This document shows, one piece after another, positions 25,224 to 33,078 of a stretch of 64,000 bases of DNA. The stretch's first letter is position 1; each line of letters begins with the position of its first letter. Source of the stretch: Kosmotoga arenicorallina S304 (GTDB lineage: Bacteria; Thermotogota; Thermotogae; Petrotogales; Kosmotogaceae); contig NZ_JFHK01000003.1 of NCBI RefSeq assembly GCF_001636545.1, forward strand, positions 1 to 64,000, written 5' to 3'. The translations under genes were made by a program, and so were the position numbers. The notes under the pieces were generated by a model. That model did not search any database and was not told the origin of the DNA. It saw nothing but the letters and a program-made list of their open reading frames with translations.

Positions 25224-27578
25224 TCAAATGTGGACTTCCACATCCACAATTTTTTTATCACTGTCATGAATAATGGTATTGCCGTCTATTTTTTCCCCAC
25301 AAACAATGATTTCCCTTTTTTCTGTAGGTGTACGCTTTATGGCAATATTGTATTCTGTCCCTCTGAACCTGCGTTTTACTAACACCTGATCCCATTCTTT
25401 TGGAACCATTGGATTAATCTTCAGCCCTTCCCATGTTGGGATTATGCCCAGCACACCTTCTATACCAGCAATGAAATACCAGGCTGCTGAACCCGTATAC
25501 CAGCTCCAACCACCTCTTCCGAAATAGGGGGAGTCAGGTCCATCAACATTACCGGGAGTAACATATGGTTCAACCATGTATTTGTCCGGCTCCATTCCTC
25601 TATATACGGGCATGAAACTTCGATAGATGTTGAAGGTATCAGGGTCTCCCATTTTTGCTGCTGCGAGCACAGCCCATGTACCTGCATGTGTATAAAGGCC
25701 ACCGTTTTCGCGCGTGCCAGGGGCGTACCTCGTCAAATATCCAATTTCAGGATCGGGGACAGTATATGCCGGATAAAAAAGTATAGGTCCATATTCCCTG
25801 AAAAGGATTTCTTTGGCAGATGCGTAAGCAATCCTTTTCCTGTCATCAGGCGCAGTATCATTCAAAATTGCCCATGTTTGAGCATTTAAGAAAATCTTCC
25901 CTTCCAGGTTTTTTGAACTGCCTATGGGCTCACCGCTATCTTTATAAGCCCTTAGATACCACTTACCATCCCAACCGTGTTCATTTAACGCCCTTTTCAA
26001 ACCTTCCGCTCTGGTAAAATAATTGCTCTTTCTTTCGAAATCTTTCATGACATCAGCCACAACTTCAAAATCCTTCAACACCCCATAGAGAAAATGGCCT
26101 ACCCAGATGCTTTCACCTTTTCCTTCGGTTCCAACGGCGTTCATGCCATCATTCCAATCTCCATCCCCTATAAGAGGCAAATCATGGCTACCGAAACGCA
26201 TTAGCATATTGTCAATGGCTTTTGTGCAATGTTCGTAAATCGTTCCTTCGCCCATATCGCAATAAGGAACTCTCTCCATCAGTAATTCAAAATTCCCCGT
26301 TTCCTTGAGATATCTGGCTGTTATAAAGGGCAGCCATAAAAGGTCATCGGAATATCCAGAGATATTGCCCTCCTCACTTATAGGATGCCACCAGTGGTAA
26401 ACAATCCCTGATGAAAACTGATGGCGCGCATGCAGCTTTATTTGCTCACGAGTAAAATCGGGATTGAGATAGAGAAAAATCTGGCTATCCTGAAGTTGAT
26501 CTCTGAAACCATAAGCTCCGCCGGTTTGATAATAGGCCGTTCTTCCCCATAGTCGTCCGGAAATCGCTTGATATTTGAGCCAAACATTATTCATAATATC
26601 AAAAGCCCTGTCGGGTGTTTCAACGGTGAATGTACCCAAAAGCTCCGTCCAAAATGATTTCACGCTCTCCAATTCTCTATTTACTGACTCTTCTGATGAA
26701 AACTTCACAAGTATTTCGCTAAGAGATTCATTCTGATTTATTGCACCCAGAAGGTAAATGATTGTTTTTTCCTCACCTGGCTTTAAAATAATTTCATGTT
26801 TGAGAGAAGCAATTGGGTCTTCCCAACTCCCGAAAGTTTTGTGAAGCTTGTCCAGGACAACAGCCTCAGGCCTTTTCAATTCACCGTACCTTCCAATAAA
26901 ATTCTCTTTTGATCCATCGGCGCTATGTGGCGCCAGGTTTGATGCAAAGAAAGCCGTGTATTCCCAATCCCTGTTCCAGTGTTGGCCTTTCTTATTTACC
27001 AACTCCCAAAGCCTTTTGCGGGCGATTATGCAATTCATCTCTTCATCATACTTTGTCTCGATAAAACTCCTGTGAAATTCTCTGTGCCAATCAGGTGCAG
27101 CCCCAAGATTCCATTCAAGATAAGTAAAAAGAGAAAGCCTTCTTTCCGATTTGCTGTCATTTTTTAATGTGAGAGTCCAGATTTCAACAGGGTCTTTCCT
27201 GGCAACGAATATTCTCAATTTCGAAAATATATCGAAATATCGCGTTCTAAACTCTGAATACCCCAAACCGTGTGAAAGCTCAAACTGCTGTGGTGTTAAA
27301 CAGACAGGTTTCCATGATGGAGACCAAAATTTACCCGAAAGGGCATCACGAATGTAAATATATTTACCCCAATTGTCTCTGATAATATCCTGGTTCCACC
27401 TTGTTATCCTGTTCAACGAAGCGTGGGTACGCCAGCTATACCCTGATCCTGTATTTGATACCACAACACCATAATCGCCATTAGAAATGACGTTAATCCA
27501 CGGACGGGGTGTTTTTGGAGTTTTTATAATGTACTCCCGATAATCCTTTGAAAAATATCCATAACCATTGTCAAACAT
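25224..27578 (-). CDS. GH94 family glycoside phosphorylase
   Basis: The 784-residue cytoplasmic protein lacks a signal peptide. The N-terminus (GYGYFSKDYREYIIKTPKTPRPWINVISN, then GSGYSWRTHASLNRITRW and GKFWSPSWKPV) is the GH94 beta-sandwich start shared by cellobiose, chitobiose and oligoglucan phosphorylases. The alpha/alpha barrel contains GDGDWNDGMNAVG near residue 475, which holds the general-acid aspartate, and GGAYGFRDQLQDSQIFL and GGWSWYTGSAAWYF further along. Such enzymes split imported beta-glucosides with phosphate to give a sugar 1-phosphate. The GH144-type neighbour suggests beta-1,2-oligoglucans, but cellobiose-type substrates cannot be excluded. A LacI operator lies 36 bases upstream. 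Confidence 0.87.
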   Translation of the reverse strand: MFDNGYGYFSKDYREYIIKTPKTPRPWINVISNGDYGVVVSNTGSGYSWRTHASLNRITRWNQDIIRDNWGKYIYIRDALSGKFWSPSWKPVCLTPQQFELSHGLGYSEFRTRYFDIFSKLRIFVARKDPVEIWTLTLKNDSKSERRLSLFTYLEWNLGAAPDWHREFHRSFIETKYDEEMNCIIARKRLWELVNKKGQHWNRDWEYTAFFASNLAPHSADGSKENFIGRYGELKRPEAVVLDKLHKTFGSWEDPIASLKHEIILKPGEEKTIIYLLGAINQNESLSEILVKFSSEESVNRELESVKSFWTELLGTFTVETPDRAFDIMNNVWLKYQAISGRLWGRTAYYQTGGAYGFRDQLQDSQIFLYLNPDFTREQIKLHARHQFSSGIVYHWWHPISEEGNISGYSDDLLWLPFITARYLKETGNFELLMERVPYCDMGEGTIYEHCTKAIDNMLMRFGSHDLPLIGDGDWNDGMNAVGTEGKGESIWVGHFLYGVLKDFEVVADVMKDFERKSNYFTRAEGLKRALNEHGWDGKWYLRAYKDSGEPIGSSKNLEGKIFLNAQTWAILNDTAPDDRKRIAYASAKEILFREYGPILFYPAYTVPDPEIGYLTRYAPGTRENGGLYTHAGTWAVLAAAKMGDPDTFNIYRSFMPVYRGMEPDKYMVEPYVTPGNVDGPDSPYFGRGGWSWYTGSAAWYFIAGIEGVLGIIPTWEGLKINPMVPKEWDQVLVKRRFRGTEYNIAIKRTPTEKREIIVCGEKIDGNTIIHDSDKKIVDVEVHI

Positions 27579-27613
27579 TTCTGTGCCTCCTTGTTAATTT
27601 AGCATGCTTCGTA

Positions 27614-27627
27614 TGAAACCGGTTACA
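27614..27627. promoter_or_regulatory. LacI-type operator in front of the GH94 operon
   Basis: TGAAACCGGTTACA is a near-palindrome with the central CpG typical of LacI-family sites. It is identical to the site at 28688-28701, and the match extends to 18 bases (CGTATGAAACCGGTTACA). It lies between lacI and the GH94 gene and would repress the glucan operon independently of lacI. Confidence 0.75.
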
Positions 27628-27647
27628 TAATGTGCGAGAAAGCAATA

Positions 27648-28673
27648 TCATTCAAACCTATTTTTAAAACAGCCGCATGATTCCCTTACAACAACATTCG
27701 TATGCAATTTGACTTTCATAGGCGCTTTATGACCATTATCTGAAAGCCTATCCATTATTAATCTTGCTGCAGTTCTGCCAATATCATACATAGGCTGCCT
27801 TACTGTGGTAAGAGCGGGATTTATGTGCTCTGCCCAGGGCGCGTCATCAAATCCAACAATAGCTGGCATATCAGATAGCGAATATCCGAGCTGCTTGGCT
27901 TTGTGGATTATTCCAAGCGCCATTTCATCATTTGAGGCAAAAATGGCTTCCGGCTTAGCAGAAAATATTGATTCAGCAACCATTTCGGCTCCTTCTCTTG
28001 TGAAATTACCGCAAAACACAAGTTCATCATCACACTTTATACCCCATTCGGTAAGGGATTTTCTGTATCCTTTAAATCTCTCCATGCCATGGTAACTATC
28101 AAGCGGTCCTCTTACAAATGCAACTTTTCTGAAGCCATGCGTTTCCAACAGGTGAAGCATCATAAGACGACTCCCTGTTTCATTATCTGCTGAAACAGTG
28201 TCTATCGGAATTTTCTGATATTCTCTCCCCAAATACACACAGGGCTTCTTTATCCTTGCCATTTGTTGCACAAAGGGTTCATCTGCTTCCGGATCGAAAA
28301 CGATGAGTCCATCCACACGCTTTTCTTCGAGTAGTGATTTGTATTTTTTGCGAGTTTCGTTCTTGTTCTTTGATGCCTCAAAAGTCATTAGAAGCATGTA
28401 ATATCCATCAAAGGCAAGAACATCTTCAATACCGCGTATCACTTCCATGTAAAAGGGCCCTGATGTTGAGGGAAGCACAAGACCTATCGTTCTGGTCATG
28501 CTCTTGCTGAGATTAACAGCCCGAGCATCGGGCACAAAGTTAAACTCCCTTACGATTTTCATAACTTTCTCACGGGTATTTTCAGAAACATACCCGCTGC
28601 TATTTAAAACTCTTGATACTGTAGCTTTGGATACACCAGCAAGCTCTGCAATTTTTGCCATCGTTATCCTCAA
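27648..28673 (-). CDS. LacI-family transcriptional regulator of the beta-glucan operon
   Basis: The regulator has 341 residues from TTG 28673. The N-terminal helix-turn-helix and hinge read ITMAKIAELAGVSKATVSRVLNSSGYVSENTREKV. TTG 28673 follows GGGGTGAT and gives the usual spacing before the recognition helix; ATG 28661 is the alternative and would trim it. The sugar-binding core has TIGLVLPSTSGPFYMEVIRGIEDVL, VDGLIVFDPE, PEAIFASNDEMALGIIHKA and IVGFDDAPWAEHINPALTTVRQP. Its own promoter has an operator, and an identical operator precedes the GH94 gene, so it probably represses itself and the operon until a glucan-derived sugar binds. Confidence 0.92.
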   Translation of the reverse strand: MRITMAKIAELAGVSKATVSRVLNSSGYVSENTREKVMKIVREFNFVPDARAVNLSKSMTRTIGLVLPSTSGPFYMEVIRGIEDVLAFDGYYMLLMTFEASKNKNETRKKYKSLLEEKRVDGLIVFDPEADEPFVQQMARIKKPCVYLGREYQKIPIDTVSADNETGSRLMMLHLLETHGFRKVAFVRGPLDSYHGMERFKGYRKSLTEWGIKCDDELVFCGNFTREGAEMVAESIFSAKPEAIFASNDEMALGIIHKAKQLGYSLSDMPAIVGFDDAPWAEHINPALTTVRQPMYDIGRTAARLIMDRLSDNGHKAPMKVKLHTNVVVRESCGCFKNRFE

Positions 28674-28687
28674 AGAATCACCCCGTA

Positions 28688-28701
28688 TGAAACCGGTTAC
28701 A
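28688..28701. promoter_or_regulatory. LacI-type operator in the lacI promoter
   Basis: TGAAACCGGTTACA lies immediately downstream of the lacI -10 box and covers the expected transcription start. It is identical to the site at 27614-27627. The arrangement predicts negative autoregulation. Confidence 0.75.
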
Positions 28702-28706
28702 CACAA

Positions 28707-28734
28707 ATAATACCACCAACAACTTTCCAAACAA
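28707..28734 (-). promoter_or_regulatory. Promoter of lacI (minus strand)
   Basis: On the minus strand TTGTTT (28734-28729) and TATTAT (28712-28707) are separated by 16 bp. The predicted start falls in the operator at 28688-28701. Confidence 0.6.
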
Positions 28735-28896
28735 AACCCTTTCTTCGATTATTATCAAAGAAAATCAGCCTTTATGGGGAAACAGACCTCATTAAATGAA
28801 AAAAGCAGGAAAATCCTCTTCCGAAGAATCTCTTTAATGGCAGTTCACGAGTTTTTGAATTTAACAGCCTTTGCGATCTAGAAAGACAAACGCATA

Positions 28897-30672
28897 TTAA
28901 TGCAATTTATCATAATGAGCTTCGATCAATCCCCTCTTGTATTCAAGCATCGGTTTGATTTCTTTTGCACTTGGTTTGTAGTTTTCATTTATTAGCACAC
29001 CAAAGGTAAAGTTCGCCAATGATTGACCTCCATCTGAAACGTAGACGGCCAAAGCTAAGCCTTCATCGGGATCCCCTCCACTGTAACCGTAATACCCGTA
29101 TAAATCTCCATAACTTAAATCGCCATCGTGATCAAAATCCTGCCATGCAAAGACATAGGACTCCGAATAAGTAACTGGCAACACGTAAGAACCGTCATCA
29201 TTCACCAGGGAATAGTTATCAAGATTCCCTTTTTTGTTCGTACTGAACACTATTAAAGGCTCCCAATTATTGTAATATGTTACTGCTTCATATGCATCTA
29301 TCAAACCATAACCATAGTAGTTGTCGAATCCTACACTTCCCAAATCTGTTGCGGTGTTTCGAAGTATCGATCTTATAGTTTCTACACCCACGATTCCATT
29401 TGAGATCATCAGGGCTATTACCCCGGTAACATGAGGAGCTGCCATTGATGTTCCATGAAGAAAAACATATGGATGAGCATAGTTATCATCAATGCTCCAG
29501 CTCGTACTTAGCACTCCATCTGAATATCCATCTCCATTCTGGTCAACGGTGAGATCACCTCCCGGAGCCACAAAATCAAGGGCTGGTCCAAAATTTGAAT
29601 AATAAGACCTTGTCAAATCATACCTTACTGCTCCTATGGCAAAGGTGGTTGAATACTGTGCGGGATATAAAAGGCTGGAATTGTCATTTCCCGCTGAAGC
29701 AACAATTATTGTGTCATTGTAATAAGCATAATCGCACGCATCTTCCATTACAGTACTCGGTGAAGACCCTCCAAGACTCATATTTATAACCTTTGCGCCA
29801 TGCTCGACAGCGTATATTATTCCCTGAGCAACCTGAAAATTTGAGCCACCTGAAGGTCCAAGAACCCTTACTGGAAGAACCTTAATGTTTGAAAGCCCAC
29901 CCCAAGTTACGCCTGCAACTCCAAGGCTATTATTCGTGAAGGCAGCTATTGTACCTGTAACATGCGTTCCGTGACTCCACTCAGAAGGAGCACCCGGATC
30001 TCCCGGATCTGATGGATTGCCATCATTATCGATGAAATCATAACCATTTAAGAATATGCTGTTCAGGTCCGGATGGTCAAAGCGAACGCCCGTATCAAGA
30101 ACAGCTACAACCACATCAACACTCCCTTTTGTGGTATTCCACGCCTGAGGAAGATTTATGGCTGCATAATGCCACTGTAAATTGTAATATGTATCATTTG
30201 GCGCAATGGTGCTTGCAATTTCAGGGGATATCATTTCAAGGGGTTTGCAAATACCATTTCTTTCGATGTTTATTATCCAGGGATATGCCTTCAACTTTTC
30301 TTTAAGGTCCTCTGGAGATAACTTAGATTCAATCAACATATACTTGAGAGAACCGTCTGCCGTGGACAAAGTGCTTTTTACAGACAAAGATTCATACCAT
30401 GCTTCAGCTTCTAAGGCAGCTTTCATCTCGCTCATGTTATGATCGACATCCAGTTTTATAATATATTCACCCACTACGTGTTCATTTGCTTGTTCATAAG
30501 AAACATCTGCAGAGCCATAAGGGATACTTTCAGAAGAGCTCACAACGTATCCATCGTAGGGGGTGATTTTGCCATATATTTCTCCGGTAATTCTCGGGAT
30601 AAGGGGAATACAACTCACGATTAAAAGCAGAAATGAAAAAATGATAATAAGTTTTGTCAATTTTCTCCTCAT
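28897..30672 (-). CDS. Subtilisin-like (S8) serine protease, lipoprotein
   Basis: The 591-residue protein has a lipoprotein signal with lipobox LIVSC, so it is probably anchored outside the inner membrane. A propeptide region spans about 45-150 (HVVGEYIIKLDVDHNMSEMKAALEAEAWYESL). The S8 catalytic triad is intact: Asp in VAVLDTGVRFDHPDL near 193, His in SHGTHVTGTIAA near 234 and Ser in HGTSMAAPHVTGVIAL near 407. A C-terminal beta-rich part includes DFDHDGDLSYGDLYGYYGYSGGD, which looks calcium-binding. AAGGAT sets ATG 30672 rather than GTG 30681. It resembles fervidolysin-type thermophile proteases. It is a single gene with an unusually long gap upstream. Confidence 0.92.
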   Translation of the reverse strand: MRRKLTKLIIIFSFLLLIVSCIPLIPRITGEIYGKITPYDGYVVSSSESIPYGSADVSYEQANEHVVGEYIIKLDVDHNMSEMKAALEAEAWYESLSVKSTLSTADGSLKYMLIESKLSPEDLKEKLKAYPWIINIERNGICKPLEMISPEIASTIAPNDTYYNLQWHYAAINLPQAWNTTKGSVDVVVAVLDTGVRFDHPDLNSIFLNGYDFIDNDGNPSDPGDPGAPSEWSHGTHVTGTIAAFTNNSLGVAGVTWGGLSNIKVLPVRVLGPSGGSNFQVAQGIIYAVEHGAKVINMSLGGSSPSTVMEDACDYAYYNDTIIVASAGNDNSSLLYPAQYSTTFAIGAVRYDLTRSYYSNFGPALDFVAPGGDLTVDQNGDGYSDGVLSTSWSIDDNYAHPYVFLHGTSMAAPHVTGVIALMISNGIVGVETIRSILRNTATDLGSVGFDNYYGYGLIDAYEAVTYYNNWEPLIVFSTNKKGNLDNYSLVNDDGSYVLPVTYSESYVFAWQDFDHDGDLSYGDLYGYYGYSGGDPDEGLALAVYVSDGGQSLANFTFGVLINENYKPSAKEIKPMLEYKRGLIEAHYDKLH

Positions 30673-31130
30673 CTTTCTCACATCCTTATATGAAATAACA
30701 ACCGGGTTTCCAGTTTACGCACCTGCTTGCGTTTTCCAAGGAAAGCCAGTAAATAAGATTTGGGCTCTAAATCCGTAACAATTTTTCCGAGAACCAAGAT
30801 ATGTTGATTTTGCTAAAAGACTGAAAATTTGCTTTGCAAGGGAGCAAATACTGATGTCAAATATATTGAGGCATTCTTTAAGGGGAGCACTGTGAAAGCA
30901 AGGCTTTTTCACAAAAAAACAGAATGCTTCATTTGAAGAACTTTTATGACTATACAAAGCTACCATTAAAGACGTTGAATTTGCACGTGTAATCTCTAAA
31001 TACAAATTCCACTCAAGTGCAAAACTTGAATTGTTTGAATTTTATTTTATCATGATTTTCCTTTCGCCAATAGTAAATTTTAGACTCTGCTCAGAAAAAA
31101 GCTCTAAAAATCTGAATCAAAATATATACT
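30673..31130. other. Intergenic region between protease and M42 peptidase genes
   Basis: This is a 458-base gap. The minus strand carries TGATAAAAT at 31044-31052, a candidate promoter that would give the protease gene a leader of about 365 bases. A minus-strand frame of 96 codons (30715-31005) starts with a poorly placed TTG and has no recognisable protein character, so I do not call it. No other feature is supported. Confidence 0.4.
31044..31052 (-). promoter_or_regulatory. Candidate extended -10 promoter with a long leader
   Basis: The minus strand reads TGATAAAAT in an AT-rich setting. The nearest supported downstream gene is the S8 protease, whose start is about 370 bases away. Confidence 0.3.
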
Positions 31131-32162
31131 CTATCCGTCTTTTAAATACGACTCGATAAGTTTTATGGTGTTTTCAAGCGCTTTGTAATGTGTCCTTTCA
31201 TATCCGTGTGAAGCTTCCACTCCGGGTCCGATGAGCCCAAATGTAACATCGTATCCTGCTATCAACGAAGCCTCCACATCGGAACCATAGAAGGGGTATA
31301 TGTCAACCGAATAATCGACCCCTGCCTTTCTGGCTTTTTCCACTAATCTCTTCACAAGCCTTCTGTCATAAGGCCCACCAGAGTCTTTAGCGCAGATCGA
31401 GACCACATATTCATCTGTACTGAGTGTATCACCAACAGCCCCCATATCCACTGAAATAACCTCAACAGAATCAGAAGGAATGCCGCTGGAAGCACCATGC
31501 CCCACTTCTTCGTAATTTGAAAAGAAAAGATAGGTTTTTCTTGAAAGCCTTAACTTGCCTTCGCTGACATCTTTCGCCACAGCAAGGAGGATCGCCACAC
31601 TGGCTTTATCGTCAAGATGCCTTGTTTTTATAAAACCGTTTTCCGTAACCACGACTCTTGGGTCAAAGGAGATAAAATCCCCGGCTTCTATGCCGAGTTT
31701 TTCAAGGTCTTCACGGTTTTTTACTATTTCATCCAGCCGGACTTCCATATTAGAGGGTTTTCTTTCAATCTTTCTTGCATTTTCAAATACATGAACCGAA
31801 GGCGCCACGGTTTGAATTGTTCCCGTATATACTTTGCCATTCTTAGTATGGACTTCGCAGTTTTCACCTTCAATGCTGTTCATCATATAACCGCCTATGG
31901 GGGTTATTTCTACCCTTCCGTTCGATTTAAGGGATTTTACCATGGCACCCAGTGTATCCACATGAGCTGCGAAGGTAACGGGGTTTCCCTCTCCACCAAT
32001 ACAAACATAGCATGCGCCTTTATTGGTGTACTTTGGTTCAAAACCCAACCTCGAAAGTTCTTTGCCAAGATATTCAATAGCTTTTTCAGTGAAACCAGAT
32101 GGGCTGGGAATTTTTACCAAATCCACCAGTTTTTCAACTACATACTCTTTCCCATAGTTCAT
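31131..32162 (-). CDS. M42-family metallopeptidase (glutamyl aminopeptidase/deblocking type)
   Basis: The 343-residue cytoplasmic two-metal aminopeptidase often forms large dodecamers. Family marks are LVKIPSPSGFTEKAIEYLGKEL, the metal-binding FAAHVDTLGAMV near residue 68, RHLDDKASVAILLAV (second metal Asp), FFSNYEEVGHGASS (general-base Glu and metal Glu) and VISVDMGAVGD. ATG 32162 follows GGTGG; GTG 32183 is an alternative seven codons upstream. An extended -10 promoter (TGATATACT) lies at 32208-32216. It trims peptides for amino-acid use. Confidence 0.92.
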   Translation of the reverse strand: MNYGKEYVVEKLVDLVKIPSPSGFTEKAIEYLGKELSRLGFEPKYTNKGACYVCIGGEGNPVTFAAHVDTLGAMVKSLKSNGRVEITPIGGYMMNSIEGENCEVHTKNGKVYTGTIQTVAPSVHVFENARKIERKPSNMEVRLDEIVKNREDLEKLGIEAGDFISFDPRVVVTENGFIKTRHLDDKASVAILLAVAKDVSEGKLRLSRKTYLFFSNYEEVGHGASSGIPSDSVEVISVDMGAVGDTLSTDEYVVSICAKDSGGPYDRRLVKRLVEKARKAGVDYSVDIYPFYGSDVEASLIAGYDVTFGLIGPGVEASHGYERTHYKALENTIKLIESYLKDG

Positions 32163-32207
32163 ATATCCACCGTCCTTTGTCACGAATTTTGTGGCATAAC
32201 CATTTGA

Positions 32208-32216
32208 AGTATATCA
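32208..32216 (-). promoter_or_regulatory. Extended -10 promoter of the M42 peptidase gene
   Basis: The minus strand reads TGATATACT, with TG correctly placed one base before the hexamer. It is 46 bases before ATG 32162. No strong -35 is visible. Confidence 0.45.
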
Positions 32217-32277
32217 GCTATCTGTTTTTTACTCGGGCGGATTTTTTAAAGAATTTTCGCGATGAAATCTCAAAAGC

Positions 32278-32286
32278 TGATAAAAT
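32278..32286 (+). promoter_or_regulatory. Extended -10 promoter giving a leaderless VanZ-like mRNA
   Basis: TGATAAAAT ends seven bases before ATG 32293, so transcription should begin at or next to the start codon. No ribosome-binding sequence is present between them. Confidence 0.5.
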
Positions 32287-32292
32287 AATAAC

Positions 32293-32982
32293 ATGACACG
32301 AAAAACATCTATTTTTCTCATTATTTCATACTTTGTTTTCCTTTTGTTTCTGTATTTCATGCCCTTTAGCCTTTCAGGCAATGGCCGCAATTCAGATAAA
32401 CTCGTTCACTTTTTCATTTTTGCCTGTGGGGGCTTGTTGCTTGTTGTTATCGAGAATTCCGGCAACAAGAAAATGCTCGTTTTTCTGGGTGGCGCGATTT
32501 TTCTTTCCGCTTTTGCCCTTGAACCGATACAGGGGCTGTTGAAATACAGGGTATGTGATGTAAAGGACGCTTTCTCAAATTTCATCGGGTTAGGGACTGT
32601 ATTGCTTGGATACCAATTTCTTAAAGTAGCAAAACGCTTTCTTGTTTTTTCATTGATTATACTGATACCTTTCTATCTCTTTTTTTCCTTTGTCCAGTTG
32701 CGTGGAGTATTCAAAGAAAGTTTTGGAATCCCTTCACACCTGTTTCTCGATTTATTGTTATATTTCTCCATAACATACTTAGTGCTGATTATTGGCATGA
32801 CACATAAAATCAAAGCTGTTTTCTGGGTTTTTTTTATACAAATACTGATGCTTCCCCTCATAATAAATTATCTACCCTTTGACACGGAATACTCAGTTTC
32901 ATATCCTGTGTTCTCTTATTCTGGAACCGCGGTTGCGGCTTTTTTGTTCTTCTTTCTGAAAAAACGCAAAGTACGGAATTAG
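32293..32982 (+). CDS. VanZ-like membrane protein
   Basis: The 229-residue membrane protein has about six hydrophobic segments. The first half matches the VanZ-like family: FMPFSLSGNGRNSDKLVHFFIFACGGLLLVVI, then EPIQGLLKYRVCDVKDAFSNFIGLGTVLLG, where the aspartate-rich EPIQ...D..D..N pattern is the family signature. The second half adds extra helices, making it longer than minimal VanZ proteins. It lacks a ribosome site and appears leaderless. The function is unknown; VanZ relatives affect teicoplanin resistance or envelope properties in other bacteria. Confidence 0.75.
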   Translation: MTRKTSIFLIISYFVFLLFLYFMPFSLSGNGRNSDKLVHFFIFACGGLLLVVIENSGNKKMLVFLGGAIFLSAFALEPIQGLLKYRVCDVKDAFSNFIGLGTVLLGYQFLKVAKRFLVFSLIILIPFYLFFSFVQLRGVFKESFGIPSHLFLDLLLYFSITYLVLIIGMTHKIKAVFWVFFIQILMLPLIINYLPFDTEYSVSYPVFSYSGTAVAAFLFFFLKKRKVRN

Positions 32983-33003
32983 ATATTCTTCTATAACGAG
33001 GTT

Positions 33004-33032
33004 TTGCATTCTGATCACCTGTATGATACAAT
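33004..33032 (+). promoter_or_regulatory. Promoter of the TetR-ABC exporter operon
   Basis: TTGCAT (33004-33009) and TACAAT (33027-33032) are 17 bp apart. The -10 is extended by TG (TGATACAAT). The TetR operator begins right after it. Confidence 0.7.
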
Positions 33033-33033
33033 G

Positions 33034-33063
33034 TGACCGTTAAGTCATATGACCATACGGTCA
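33034..33063. promoter_or_regulatory. TetR-type operator
   Basis: This is an imperfect 30-bp palindrome centred on GTCATATGAC (33044-33053), with outer arms TGACCGT and ACGGTCA. Twelve of fifteen positions pair. It covers the expected transcription start of the operon whose first gene encodes a TetR regulator. Confidence 0.7.
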
Positions 33064-33078
33064 TTTGGAGGTGTACAA

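Noticed and set aside
5819-28799. TCATTAAATGA at 5819-5829 and again at 28789-28799
   Set aside because: Only 11 bases, AT-rich, and the two surroundings have no shared function. Chance is likely in a window of this size.
30715-31005. 96-codon minus-strand frame upstream of the S8 protease
   Set aside because: It starts with TTG without a proper ribosome site, is rich in Cys and Ser, and resembles no protein I know. Treated as non-coding.
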